Shown here in pieces: positions 44,456 to 53,532 of a DNA stretch of 64,000 nucleotides. The stretch's first letter is position 1, and the number at the start of each line of letters is the position of its first letter. The stretch is from Paraburkholderia haematera (GTDB lineage: Bacteria; Pseudomonadota; Gammaproteobacteria; Burkholderiales; Burkholderiaceae). The stretch spans positions 186,001 to 250,000 of the forward strand of contig NZ_CAJNBK010000010.1 of NCBI RefSeq assembly GCF_905220975.1, read 5' to 3'. The notes beneath the pieces were generated by a model, which ran no database searches, was not told the origin of the DNA, and worked only from the letters and a program-made list of their open reading frames with translations. A program made the translations under genes and the position numbers.

Positions 44456-45340
44456 TCAGACCGCCGCTGCGCCACCGACGATTTCCGACAGTTCTTTCGT
44501 GATCGCGGCCTGACGGCTCTTGTTGTACACAAGCTGCAGTTCGTTGATGACCGTCTTCGCGTTGTCCGAAGCGGCCTTCATTGCGACCATTCGTGCCGAC
44601 TGCTCCGATGCCATGTTTTCCGCGACGGCCTGATAGACCAGCGCTTCGACATAACGCACCAGCAGTTCGTCCACCACTGCCTGTGCATCCGGCTCGTAGA
44701 TGTAGTCCCACTGCGTGCTCGGCGTCGTGCCGTCCGCATCCTTGCGCTCGAACTGGTCTGCCGACAGCGGCAGCAGTTGCTCGATCACCGGCTCCTGCTT
44801 CATCGTATTGACGAAGCGCGTGTACGCGAGGTACACCGCCGAAACCTTGCCTTCCGAGTACAGGTCGAGCTGCACCTTCACCGCGCCGATCAGCTTTTCC
44901 AGATGCGGCGTGTCGCCCAGATGCACGACATTCGACACCACCTTGGCGCGCAGACGGTTCAGGAAACCCAGACCCTTGGTGCCGATCGCAGTTGCTTCGA
45001 TCGTCTTGCCCTGGCCTTCCAGTTCCTTGAACTTCTGCAGCGACGCGCGCAACACGTTGGTGTTCATACCACCGCACAAACCTTTATCGGTCGTGACGAG
45101 GATGATGCCGGCCGTTTTCGCACCTTCGTTCGACACCATGAACGGGTGACGATACTCCGGGTTCGCACGGCTCATGTGCGCAGCGATATCGCGGACCTTG
45201 TCGGCATACGGGCGAGCAGCGCGCATGCGCTCCTGAGCGCGGCGCATCTTCGATGCGGCCACCATCTCCATCGCTTTCGTGATCTTGCGCGTGTTTTGCA
45301 CGCTCTTGATCTTGCCGCGAATTTCCTTCATTCCAGCCAT
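44456..45340 (-). CDS. atpG: F1 ATP synthase subunit gamma
   Basis: 294 residues (291 if the internal ATG, MKEIRGKI, is used). Coiled-coil N- and C-terminal helices (MKEIRGKIKSVQNTRKITKAM at the start, a segment ending TVINELQLVYNKSRQAAIT near the end) form the rotor shaft; a Rossmann-like middle has the TDKGLCGGMN motif. AAGGAGC precedes the ATG. It follows atpA with the repeat element in the gap. Confidence 0.97.
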   Translation of the reverse strand: MAGMKEIRGKIKSVQNTRKITKAMEMVAASKMRRAQERMRAARPYADKVRDIAAHMSRANPEYRHPFMVSNEGAKTAGIILVTTDKGLCGGMNTNVLRASLQKFKELEGQGKTIEATAIGTKGLGFLNRLRAKVVSNVVHLGDTPHLEKLIGAVKVQLDLYSEGKVSAVYLAYTRFVNTMKQEPVIEQLLPLSADQFERKDADGTTPSTQWDYIYEPDAQAVVDELLVRYVEALVYQAVAENMASEQSARMVAMKAASDNAKTVINELQLVYNKSRQAAITKELSEIVGGAAAV

Positions 45341-45354
45341 TGCTTGCTCCTTGT

Positions 45355-45400
45355 CGGCCCGAGTTAGCGCATTAACGCTTACTCGGGTCCCATGCAAAGC
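45355..45400 (-). repeat. Third copy of the palindromic intergenic element, between atpA and atpG
   Basis: CGAGTTAGCGCATTAACGCT then TACTCGGGTCCCATGCAAAGC. The arms CGAGT and ACTCG, and AGCG and CGCT, form a hairpin, and the right half equals that of the copies at 42760-42852. Confidence 0.72.
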
Positions 45401-45479
45401 GATCGAAGCAGCGCGGGTTCAGTTGCCTGCGGCCCGCGCCGCTTCAAGGTCCGTTTATGCCTTGCGGATCACTCGCAGA

Positions 45480-47021
45480 TCAATAAGCGCCGGACTTCTT
45501 GAAGTCTTTGAGAGCCGTATGCAACACGGCTTCGTCGTCCTTCGAGAGTTCCTTGGTATCTTCGATGCGCTTGACCAGGTCAGCGTGGCTCGTCTTCAGA
45601 TAGTCGCGCAGGCCCTTTTCGAACGGCAGCACTTGCGCAACTTCCAGATCGTCGAGGTAACCGTTGTTCGCGGCGAACAGCGCAACCGCCAGTTCCCACA
45701 CTTGCAGCGGCTGATACTGCGGCTGCTTCAGCAGTTCCGTCACGCGGCGGCCGCGCTCCAGTTGCTTGCGGGTCGCTTCGTCGAGGTCCGATGCGAACTG
45801 CGCGAACGCAGCCAGCTCACGATACTGTGCGAGGTCGGTACGGATACCGCCCGACAGCTTCTTCACAACCTTGGTCTGAGCCGCACCACCCACGCGCGAC
45901 ACCGACACACCGGCGTTAATTGCCGGGCGGATACCTGCGTTGAAGAGGTCGGTTTCCAGGAAGATCTGGCCGTCGGTAATCGAGATCACGTTCGTCGGAA
46001 CGAATGCGGTCACGTCGCCTGCTTGCGTTTCAATGACCGGCAGTGCCGTCAGCGAACCGCTCTTGCCCTTCACTTCGCCGTTCGTGAACTTCTCGACGTA
46101 CTCTTCCGAGACGCGCGCAGCACGTTCCAGCAGACGCGAGTGCAGATAGAACACGTCACCCGGGTAAGCTTCGCGGCCCGGCGGGCGGCGCAGCAGCAGC
46201 GAGATCTGACGGTATGCCCAAGCTTGCTTGGTCAAATCGTCATACACGATCAGCGCGTCTTGACCGCGGTCGCGGAAGTATTCGCCCATCGTGCAACCGG
46301 CGTACGGTGCGAGGTATTGCATCGCAGCCGATTCCGAAGCCGAAGCGGCCACGACGATCGTGTATTCCAGCGCGCCGGTTTCTTCCAGCTTGCGCACCAC
46401 GTTCATGATCGACGAAGCCTTCTGGCCGATCGCGACGTAGATACAGAAGAGGTTCTTGCCCTTCTGGTTGATGATCGCGTCGACTGCGACTGCGGTCTTG
46501 CCGCACTGGCGGTCGCCAATGATCAGCTCGCGCTGGCCACGGCCAACCGGCACCATTGCGTCGATCGACTTCAGACCGGTTTGGACCGGTTCCGAAACCG
46601 ACTTACGCCAGATCACGCCCGGAGCAATCTTTTCGATTGCGTCGGTCTTCTTCGCGTTGATCGGGCCCTTGCCGTCGATCGGGTTGCCGAGTGCATCGAC
46701 CACGCGGCCGAGCAGTTCCGGACCCACCGGCACTTCGAGAATGCGGCCCGTCGTCTTGACGATGTCGCCTTCCGAAATGTGTTCGTACTCACCCAGAATC
46801 ACGGCGCCGACCGAGTCGCGCTCGAGGTTCAGTGCGAGACCGAAGGTGTTGCCCGGGAATTCGAGCATTTCGCCCTGCATCACTTCCGACAGGCCGTGGA
46901 TACGCACGATACCGTCGGTCACGGAGATCACGGTGCCCTGGTTGCGAACGTCTGCGCTCGCTTCAAGGCCCTGGATCCTGCTCTTGATCAGCTCGCTGAT
47001 CTCAGAGGGATTGAGTTGCAT
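45480..47021 (-). CDS. atpA: F1 ATP synthase subunit alpha
   Basis: 513 residues. Nucleotide-binding regulatory subunit with GDRQCGKTAVAVDAI (Walker A) and ALIVYDDLTKQAWAYRQ, then PPGREAYPGDVFYLHSRLLE (signature). GGAGCGAATA precedes the ATG. Length and sequence are typical. Confidence 0.99.
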   Translation of the reverse strand: MQLNPSEISELIKSRIQGLEASADVRNQGTVISVTDGIVRIHGLSEVMQGEMLEFPGNTFGLALNLERDSVGAVILGEYEHISEGDIVKTTGRILEVPVGPELLGRVVDALGNPIDGKGPINAKKTDAIEKIAPGVIWRKSVSEPVQTGLKSIDAMVPVGRGQRELIIGDRQCGKTAVAVDAIINQKGKNLFCIYVAIGQKASSIMNVVRKLEETGALEYTIVVAASASESAAMQYLAPYAGCTMGEYFRDRGQDALIVYDDLTKQAWAYRQISLLLRRPPGREAYPGDVFYLHSRLLERAARVSEEYVEKFTNGEVKGKSGSLTALPVIETQAGDVTAFVPTNVISITDGQIFLETDLFNAGIRPAINAGVSVSRVGGAAQTKVVKKLSGGIRTDLAQYRELAAFAQFASDLDEATRKQLERGRRVTELLKQPQYQPLQVWELAVALFAANNGYLDDLEVAQVLPFEKGLRDYLKTSHADLVKRIEDTKELSKDDEAVLHTALKDFKKSGAY

Positions 47022-47079
47022 TATTCGCTCCTGATAGTCAATTCTGTTGCGTGCCAGCCGCTGAAGCGCCTCGGGCGCT

Positions 47080-47619
47080 TCAGGCCGTCAGAGCCGTCTG
47101 CATGCTGGCAAGCCGCGCGCGGACCGAGGTATCGAGCACTTCGTCGCCAACTGTCACGCGCACGCCGCCGATGAGCGACGAGTCGACTTCGACCGTCGGC
47201 TTCAGCTTGCGCTTGAATTTGCGTTCGAGATTTGCGACGAGTTCGTTCAACTGCGCGCCTTCGAGCGGGAATGCGCTGACGATCAGCACATCTGCCGCCC
47301 CTTCGCGGGCATTTTTCAACTCTTCGAACTGCACAGCGATTTCCGGCAGCAATTGCAGGCGATGGTTATCGACCAGCATTTGCACCAGATTCTTCGCTTG
47401 CGCGTTGTCCTTGAGCGGCGACTTGACCGCGGCCAGCAGCAGTTCGCTGACCTGGGCGCGGCTTACTTTCGGGCTCGTGGCGATCGACAGCACTTCGGGC
47501 AGACGCGCAACCTGTGCCAGCTCCTGCACGAGCGTGGACCAGGCGGCGATGTCACCAGCTTCGGCCACGCCAAACAGCGCTTCTGCGTACGGACGGGCGA
47601 TGGTTGCAAGTTCGGCCAT
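47080..47619 (-). CDS. atpH: ATP synthase subunit delta
   Basis: 179 residues of the OSCP/delta family. It joins the F1 head to the b-subunit stalk: helical N-terminal domain ATIARPYAEALFGVAE and C-terminal LNELVANLERKFKRKLKPTVEVD then GGVRVTVGDEVLDTSVRARL. Two nt after the atpF stop. Confidence 0.97.
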   Translation of the reverse strand: MAELATIARPYAEALFGVAEAGDIAAWSTLVQELAQVARLPEVLSIATSPKVSRAQVSELLLAAVKSPLKDNAQAKNLVQMLVDNHRLQLLPEIAVQFEELKNAREGAADVLIVSAFPLEGAQLNELVANLERKFKRKLKPTVEVDSSLIGGVRVTVGDEVLDTSVRARLASMQTALTA

Positions 47620-47621
47620 GA

Positions 47622-48092
47622 TCAGAGCTCGGCTTTCAGTTGATTCAGCAGGTCAGCGTGAGCTGCCTGGTCGACTTCGCGCTTCAGGATCTGTTCTGCG
47701 CCCTTCACGGCGAGTGCAGCGACTTCGCCGCGCAGCGTTTCGCGCGCCTTCACGACTTGCTGGTCCGCGTCGGCCTTCGCTTGCGCGATGATGCGAGCGG
47801 CTTCAGCTTGTGCTTGAGCCTTGATTTCGTCAGCGACTGTCACAGCGCGCTTTTCTGCGTCAGCAATGCGTTGCTGACCGTCGTTGCGTGCCTGAGCGAG
47901 TTCCTGGTCGACGCGCTTGTGAGCGGCTTCGAGTTCAGCCTTGCCCTTTTCAGCGGCAGACAAACCGTCAGCAATCTTCTTCGAGCGCTCGTCGAGGGCG
48001 TTGATCAACGGCGGCCACACGAACTTCATCGTGAACCACGCGAGGATCAGGAACACGACCATTTGCGCAAACAGGGTTGCGTTGAGATTCAC
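47622..48092 (-). CDS. atpF: ATP synthase subunit b
   Basis: 156 residues. One N-terminal membrane helix (ATLFAQMVVFLILAWFTMKFV) followed by a long amphipathic coiled coil, the peripheral stalk. It sits between atpE and atpH in the standard order. Confidence 0.98.
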   Translation of the reverse strand: MNLNATLFAQMVVFLILAWFTMKFVWPPLINALDERSKKIADGLSAAEKGKAELEAAHKRVDQELAQARNDGQQRIADAEKRAVTVADEIKAQAQAEAARIIAQAKADADQQVVKARETLRGEVAALAVKGAEQILKREVDQAAHADLLNQLKAEL

Positions 48093-48230
48093 GGTGTTTC
48101 CTTAAACGTTGCTAGTTCGGAAAGTGAAACGGCAAGGCGCTCATCGATTCTGTATTCGATCAGCGCCTAAGTGCCCGTTCCGCCCTGCGCCTTAACTAGT
48201 TATAGCTCAGGCGCAAACTTCCGAGGAACC

Positions 48231-48500
48231 TCAGCCTGCCAGCTTCGACAGCAGCGGGTTCGCGAACGCGAACAGCATTGCCACACCAACGCCAATCAGG
48301 AACGCCGCATCGATCAGACCAGCCAGCAGGAACATCTTGGTTTGCAGCGGGTTCATCAGTTCCGGCTGGCGAGCACATGCTTCGATGTACTTGCCACCCA
48401 TCAGGCCGATACCGATACAGGCGCCGATTGCACCCAGGCCGATGATGATGCCGATACCGATGGCGGTCAGACCCTGGATGTTGGCGATGAAAGCTTGCAT
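48231..48500 (-). CDS. atpE: ATP synthase subunit c
   Basis: 89 residues, two transmembrane helices: GLTAIGIGIIIGLGAIGAC, then a polar loop with ARQPE, then MFLLAGLIDAAFLIGVGVAM, where the proton-binding acidic residue (Asp) sits in GLIDAAFLIG. AGGAGTGATC precedes the ATG at 48500. It forms the Fo rotor ring. Confidence 0.98.
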   Translation of the reverse strand: MQAFIANIQGLTAIGIGIIIGLGAIGACIGIGLMGGKYIEACARQPELMNPLQTKMFLLAGLIDAAFLIGVGVAMLFAFANPLLSKLAG

Positions 48501-48593
48501 GATCACTCCTTTGTGAAAAGTCTTTTAGAACTGGTTGGAACTGGGATTTAATAAAACAAAAACTAAAACAATTCGTCGTTCGACACGCCGTGA

Positions 48594-49445
48594 TTAGTGG
48601 CTGTCGTGTGCCTGTCCGATGTACACCAGCGTCAGCATCATGAAAATGAACGCTTGCAGCAGAACGATCAGGATGTGGAAGATCGCCCAAACCGTACCTG
48701 CGATGACGTGGCCGATAAAGCCGAGCACTGACGCGTCCGCGCCGAAACCCCACATGCTGCCGAGCAGGGCAATCAGCAGGAACAACAGCTCGCCCGCGTA
48801 CATGTTGCCGAACAGCCGCATGCCGAGCGAAACCGTCTTTGCGACGAACTCGATGATGTTCAATGCAAGGTTCGGGATCCACAGCAGCGGATGTGCGCCG
48901 AACGGAGCCGACAGCAGTTCATGCACGAAGCCGCCTGCGCCCTTGATCTTGAAGTTGTAGTAAATCATCAGCGCGAATACGCCGAGCGCGATGCCGAGCG
49001 TGCCGTTCAGGTCGGCGGTCGGCACGATGCGGTGATGGGGGATGGCTTCCGACAGGCCCAGCCAGCCGATCACGCGGCCCGGCAGGTCGACGGGGATGAA
49101 GTCGAGCGAGTTCATCAACGCAACCCAGACGAACACGGTCAGTGCCAACGGGGCGATGAAGGTGCGTGAGCCGTGGATCATCGACTTCGATTGATCTTCG
49201 ACCATCTCGACCAGCATTTCGATCGCGCACTGGAAACGACCCGGCACGCCGGATGTCGCCTTGCGGGCTGCAAGATGCAGGATGGCGATCGTGGCCAGAC
49301 CGCAAACGATCGACCAGAAAAGGGTGTCCAGATTCCACACATGAATGTCGAAAATCGACGTCTGGTGCGCGGTGGAAAAGTTCTGCAAGTGGTGCGCGAT
49401 GTACTCGGACGGATCCAGAGCGCGCGTGCCTTCGCTAGCTGCCAT
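48594..49445 (-). CDS. atpB: ATP synthase subunit a
   Basis: 283 residues from the ATG at 49445 (MAASEGTRALDPSEYIAHHL). Multi-pass Fo stator channel; the essential Arg of the a-subunit is in SLGMRLFGNMYAGELL. An upstream start at 49499 (MRRERPETIFDNL) is open but not conserved by style. It lies after atpI and before atpE. Confidence 0.97.
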   Translation of the reverse strand: MAASEGTRALDPSEYIAHHLQNFSTAHQTSIFDIHVWNLDTLFWSIVCGLATIAILHLAARKATSGVPGRFQCAIEMLVEMVEDQSKSMIHGSRTFIAPLALTVFVWVALMNSLDFIPVDLPGRVIGWLGLSEAIPHHRIVPTADLNGTLGIALGVFALMIYYNFKIKGAGGFVHELLSAPFGAHPLLWIPNLALNIIEFVAKTVSLGMRLFGNMYAGELLFLLIALLGSMWGFGADASVLGFIGHVIAGTVWAIFHILIVLLQAFIFMMLTLVYIGQAHDSH

Positions 49446-49620
49446 ATCGTTAATGCCACCCAAATTGTCGAAAATCGTCTCGGGCCGTTCCCGCCGCAAT
49501 ACTGTATTGCGGGAACACGCCGGGTGCGGATCGTGTCAGATCCGCACTCCTGATGCCGGCGCTGCGCGCCGGCCTGAATTTTGTGCTGCTACTCTTGTGC
49601 TACCACTTTTCGCTACAACC

Positions 49621-50166
49621 TTAGCGCCACGCCAAGGCAATCCAGTATGTCTTGAGCGCGATGAGGTAGGTCACGAGCAGCGGCACCCAGCGTACGTCGT
49701 GATACCAGAAAGCGATGGCTACAAACATCGCGATCGTTGTCCCCATCTTGAGCGCTTCGCCAATCATCCAGCTCATCGCTGTTTCGGCGCCGCTCAGCGT
49801 TCTAAGACGTGCCGCGAACAACGCGCTCGGCACCCAGCAGATCGCTCCCCCCAGGAACGCGGACAGCGCAGCATCGCCCGGCGGCTTGTAGAACAGCCAC
49901 CACAGCAGCGTCGCACCCAGGGACAAAACCATTTGCGCCGCCACGACCTTGAAAGGCGTAACGCGCGATGGACGACTCACATTCGGGCCAAACAGCTTTT
50001 CAGCCTCGACCCGCGTGAGCGGAACGATATTGTTATCTTGTTGCTCGACATCCCACGCATCGTCAGTTGTAACGTGCTGACCGGTGGACGCAACGGAAAC
50101 GGTGCGTTCAGCGCGGTGGTCGTCACGCCCATTCTTCGGCGCTTGATTCGACGTTTTAACCGCCAT
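49621..50166 (-). CDS. atpI: ATP synthase protein I
   Basis: 181 residues. About four membrane helices (VVAAQMVLSLGATLLWWLFY, GGAICWVPSALFAARL, and two more) after an unusually long hydrophilic N-terminal region of roughly 75 residues. AtpI helps assemble the c-ring and Mg2+ handling. First gene of the operon. Confidence 0.9.
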   Translation of the reverse strand: MAVKTSNQAPKNGRDDHRAERTVSVASTGQHVTTDDAWDVEQQDNNIVPLTRVEAEKLFGPNVSRPSRVTPFKVVAAQMVLSLGATLLWWLFYKPPGDAALSAFLGGAICWVPSALFAARLRTLSGAETAMSWMIGEALKMGTTIAMFVAIAFWYHDVRWVPLLVTYLIALKTYWIALAWR

Positions 50167-50245
50167 CGCAGTGTTCCGAAAGTCTTGTTCCAGCCCGCGA
50201 GCTTACGCTGCGCTTACGGGGTTGCCGTGCAATTAAATCCGGGCG

Positions 50246-50274
50246 ATTGTAAGCGATAGTTGCAGGCAATTCAA
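50246..50274 (-). promoter_or_regulatory. Sigma70-type promoter of the atp operon
   Basis: On the minus strand TTGAAT, 17-nt spacer, TACAAT, about 80 nt upstream of the atpI start. Confidence 0.75.
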
Positions 50275-51055
50275 GACTTTAGGCCGTTCAATAACCAGTG
50301 TGAAAACGGTCTCCACGATACGGGAACATGATGTCGGACAACGTATAAACGGCAAATGTAAGGCGGCCGGGGGGCGGCAAAACATGCGCAATGAATCGAC
50401 GAGGCTGAAGTACGCGAATGCGTCATGTCGACGCTATTGCGGACGTCTCAAAAATGCAACAGACGACCATTTTTGCCAGCTTTGGTGGACATAAAGGGCC
50501 CCGCCGGGTAGAGGCAAGACAGCAGGCGCAGGCCGTGGCCCTTCCCAGTGCGACCAAACAGCGTCGGACACTGCTTGCGTACCGGGCGATCGATACCGCG
50601 AGCAGTCAGCGCCTGCCAGTTCATGTCGATGCCTGCCCTTCGCATCCGCCCTACCCGCTCGTCGGCACACAACGCCCGCCGCCGGATCCGAAGACGTGAA
50701 AGGACGAGGTATACGGAACCCGCCGCAACGATGCAGCGGTAAGCCCACCCCGCAAGCGGCCGCATCTGCACGGCCGATTCAGATCTCGATGCAACCCAAT
50801 CATATCGACGTCACAGGGAAAACAGCCGCGCAAATCAATATGTCGGAATCCTTACCATCAAACGCGACGGATAATTAGGAATCCAACTTAAGCTCACCTG
50901 GGTTGTCGATCAAGGGAATAGTCAAGCGAACGATGCTCGCGGCGGATACGTCCGCCGCACCACCACTACCGCCGAACACACATGAAGGTTCGAGGAGGAA
51001 CGGAACCCACCCATGTCCCAGCGGGTTCACATCCCTCACATTCAACCCACGATGA
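50275..51055. other. Non-coding or weakly coding region between atpI and parB
   Basis: About 780 bases. The longest plausible frame (minus 50448-50771) has one hydrophobic stretch (GWAYRCIVAAGSVYLVL) but no family I know and mixed third-position composition. An 8-bp hairpin GCGGCGGA-TACG-TCCGCCGC at 50939-50958 follows the parB 3' end without a T-run. Confidence 0.4.
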
Positions 51056-51946
51056 TCACACAGTAGTAGCGTTACCACGCAGCCGGACAAGAATGCCTTC
51101 CAGTGCGTCCAGATCACCGAAATCCACCAGCACCTGCCCACGGCCGCGTCGGCCGAGCTTGATCTTTACCGTTGCGGCAAGCAGATCGGACAACTCCTCT
51201 TCGAGCCGTCGCGTGTCACGGCCGCCGTCCTGATTCGCACGTGCCTTCACAGTGGGTGCGGCCTTGGTGGTCGCCGTCACCAGTTTTTCGGTCTCGCGTA
51301 CCGACATGCGCTTGTTGACGACCTGGTTGGCCAGCGTGATCTGCGTGGCGGCGTCGACGGCCAGTAGCGCGCGTGCATGCCCCATGTCGAGATCGCCGGC
51401 CAGCAACATCGTCTGCACCGGCGTCGCGAGATTAAGCAAGCGCAGCAGATTCGATACGGCACTGCGCGAGCGACCCACCGATTCAGCCGCCTGCTCGTGC
51501 GTGAAATTGAACTCGTCGAGCAAGCGCTGAATGCCCTGCGCTTCTTCCAGCGGATTCAGATCTTCGCGCTGGATATTCTCGATCAGCGCCATCGCCGCGG
51601 CGGCCTGGTCCGGCACGTCCTTCACCAGCACCGGCACCTCGTCGAGACCCGCAATGCGTGCGGCACGGAAACGCCGCTCGCCGGCAATGATCTCGTACTT
51701 ATCCGCCGAAACCGGCCGCACGAGGATCGGCTGCATCAGCCCCTGGGCACGGATGCTGGCCGCCAACTCCTGTAACGCGCCTTCGTCCATGCGTGTGCGC
51801 GGCTGGTATTTACCGGCCTGCAGCTTACTGAGCGGCAGCACGTTCGGTGCACCCTCGATCGCCACGACCTCGGTAATATCCGCGCTGCCGCCAAGCAACG
51901 CTTCCAGACCGCGGCCCAATCCCTTCTTTCTTGCTACTGCGTTCAT
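51056..51946 (-). CDS. parB: Chromosome partitioning protein ParB (Spo0J family)
   Basis: 296 residues from MNAVARKKGLGRGLEALLG. The CTPase/loading box GERRFRAARIAGL, the HTH region (LNPLEEAQGIQRLLDEF, then HEQAAESVGRSRSAVSNLLRL) and a C-terminal dimer domain. It binds parS (two perfect sites in this window) and spreads as a clamp. Sixteen nt after parA. Confidence 0.97.
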   Translation of the reverse strand: MNAVARKKGLGRGLEALLGGSADITEVVAIEGAPNVLPLSKLQAGKYQPRTRMDEGALQELAASIRAQGLMQPILVRPVSADKYEIIAGERRFRAARIAGLDEVPVLVKDVPDQAAAAMALIENIQREDLNPLEEAQGIQRLLDEFNFTHEQAAESVGRSRSAVSNLLRLLNLATPVQTMLLAGDLDMGHARALLAVDAATQITLANQVVNKRMSVRETEKLVTATTKAAPTVKARANQDGGRDTRRLEEELSDLLAATVKIKLGRRGRGQVLVDFGDLDALEGILVRLRGNATTV

Positions 51947-51962
51947 TGTGCTTCCTCGATCC

Positions 51963-52754
51963 TTAGGACGCCTGGGGCGCGTCATTCAACGTGCGCACCC
52001 GCTCAATCATCTCTGCACCGAACTGCACATACGCCTGCGCACCGCGCGACGCCTTATCGAACACGACACCCGGCAACCCATAGCTCGGCGCCTCGGCAAG
52101 ACGCACGTTGCGTGGGATCACCACGTCGAACACCTTGTCGCCGAAGTGCTCTTTCAGCTGATCCGAGACTTGCTGTTGCAATGTGATGCGCGGATCGAAC
52201 ATGACGCGAAGCAGGCCGATCACCTTCAGGTCGCGGTTCAGGTTCGCGTGCACTTGCTTGATCGTGTTGACCAGGTCGGAAAGACCCTCGAGCGCGAAGT
52301 ACTCGCACTGCATCGGAATCACCACGCCATGGGCGGCGCACAAGCCGTTGAGCGTGAGCAGCGACAAGGCAGGCGGGCAGTCGATCAGCACAAAGTCGTA
52401 TTCACTTTCCACCGCCGCCAAGGCAACCTTCATCTGGCGCTCGCGGTTCTGTACGCTGACGAGTTCAACCTCGGCACCCGCCAGTTCACGGTTCGCGGGC
52501 AGAACGTCGTAGCCAACGGCCTCCGGGCGCACTCGCGCATCCGCCACCGACACCCCATCCACGAGTACTTCGTAGACGGTGTTCGCGCATGCAGCCTTGT
52601 CGATGCCACTGCCCATCGTGGCGTTGCCCTGCGGGTCCAGATCGATGAGAAGGACTCGCTGCCCCTGCGCTGCCAGGCTCGCGGCCAGATTGACTGCCGT
52701 CGTCGTCTTGCCGACTCCGCCTTTCTGGTTCGCAACGCAGAAGATTTTTGCCAT
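51963..52754 (-). CDS. parA: Chromosome partitioning ATPase ParA (Soj family)
   Basis: 263 residues with the deviant Walker A KGGVGKTT (11-18), LLIDLDPQGNATMG, and DFVLIDCPPALSLLTLNG (Walker B). It cycles on nucleoid DNA to move ParB-bound origin DNA. Confidence 0.98.
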   Translation of the reverse strand: MAKIFCVANQKGGVGKTTTAVNLAASLAAQGQRVLLIDLDPQGNATMGSGIDKAACANTVYEVLVDGVSVADARVRPEAVGYDVLPANRELAGAEVELVSVQNRERQMKVALAAVESEYDFVLIDCPPALSLLTLNGLCAAHGVVIPMQCEYFALEGLSDLVNTIKQVHANLNRDLKVIGLLRVMFDPRITLQQQVSDQLKEHFGDKVFDVVIPRNVRLAEAPSYGLPGVVFDKASRGAQAYVQFGAEMIERVRTLNDAPQAS

Positions 52755-52848
52755 CGTTGGTGTGTCCCTTTTGCTGCTTGAAGCTGCTTGAATAAAGTGA
52801 AAAGCGCTTTCTGCTACGCGGTGCGCGCCTCGAACCTGCCGGTGGCCG

Positions 52849-53532
52849 TCAGTTGCCCTCGTCCACCAAAACCTTGATCAAATGCCGCTCCGCATCGAGC
52901 GACGGCACATTCAGCCGAATGATCTGCTCCACGCGGGCACCCGCTGGCAGGCGCTCGATCTCGCCATCCGGGCGCACACCCTTCATCGCCCAGATCGCGC
53001 CCTGCTCCGCAACCAGATGACGGGCCAGTGTAACGAAATCCGAGAGCTCTGCGAATGCGCGCGACACGATTACGTCGAACTTTGCCGGTACTTCGGCGCC
53101 CGGCTGCAAAGTCTCGACGCGGCCCGTGACGACCGACAGATTCGCAAGGCCAAGCTCGGCTTTGGCCTGAGCCTGAAAAGCCGTCTTTTTATGAACAATG
53201 TCGTTCACGGTGACGGTCCAGTCGGGCAACACGATAGCCAGCACGATCCCGGGCAGACCACCACCGGAACCCACGTCCAGCACGGAGGAAACGCCGCGAG
53301 TAGCAAGATGCGGCACGATCGAAAGCGAATCCAGGATGTGCTGGATCAGCATTTGCCGCGGATCGCGAATCGCCGTCAGGTTGTAAACGGCGTTCCACTT
53401 GGACAACAGCGCAACATAATCGAGCAGCTTGCCGCGTTGCGCGTCGCTCAGATCGAGGCCGAGTTCGCGAACGCCGTTTGCTAACAGCGGCGCCAAGGCC
53501 TCGTTACCACTTCCCTTCTGACTCACCGTCAT
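52849..53532 (-). CDS. rsmG: 16S rRNA (guanine(527)-N7)-methyltransferase
   Basis: 227 residues. SAM-binding DVGSGGGLPG (86-95) in a Rossmann fold, and a conserved N-terminal RNA-recognition half (LLDYVALLSKWNAVYNLTAI). Its start ATG overlaps the mnmG stop (ATGA). Confidence 0.97.
   Translation of the reverse strand: MTVSQKGSGNEALAPLLANGVRELGLDLSDAQRGKLLDYVALLSKWNAVYNLTAIRDPRQMLIQHILDSLSIVPHLATRGVSSVLDVGSGGGLPGIVLAIVLPDWTVTVNDIVHKKTAFQAQAKAELGLANLSVVTGRVETLQPGAEVPAKFDVIVSRAFAELSDFVTLARHLVAEQGAIWAMKGVRPDGEIERLPAGARVEQIIRLNVPSLDAERHLIKVLVDEGN

Noticed and set aside
45279..47174. 631-residue plus-strand frame over atpA/atpG
   Set aside because: Antisense shadow of atpA; no family features or start signals.
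50448..50771. Minus-strand 107-codon ORF between atpI and parB
   Set aside because: One hydrophobic segment only, no family, mixed third-position use; kept in the region description rather than called as a gene.
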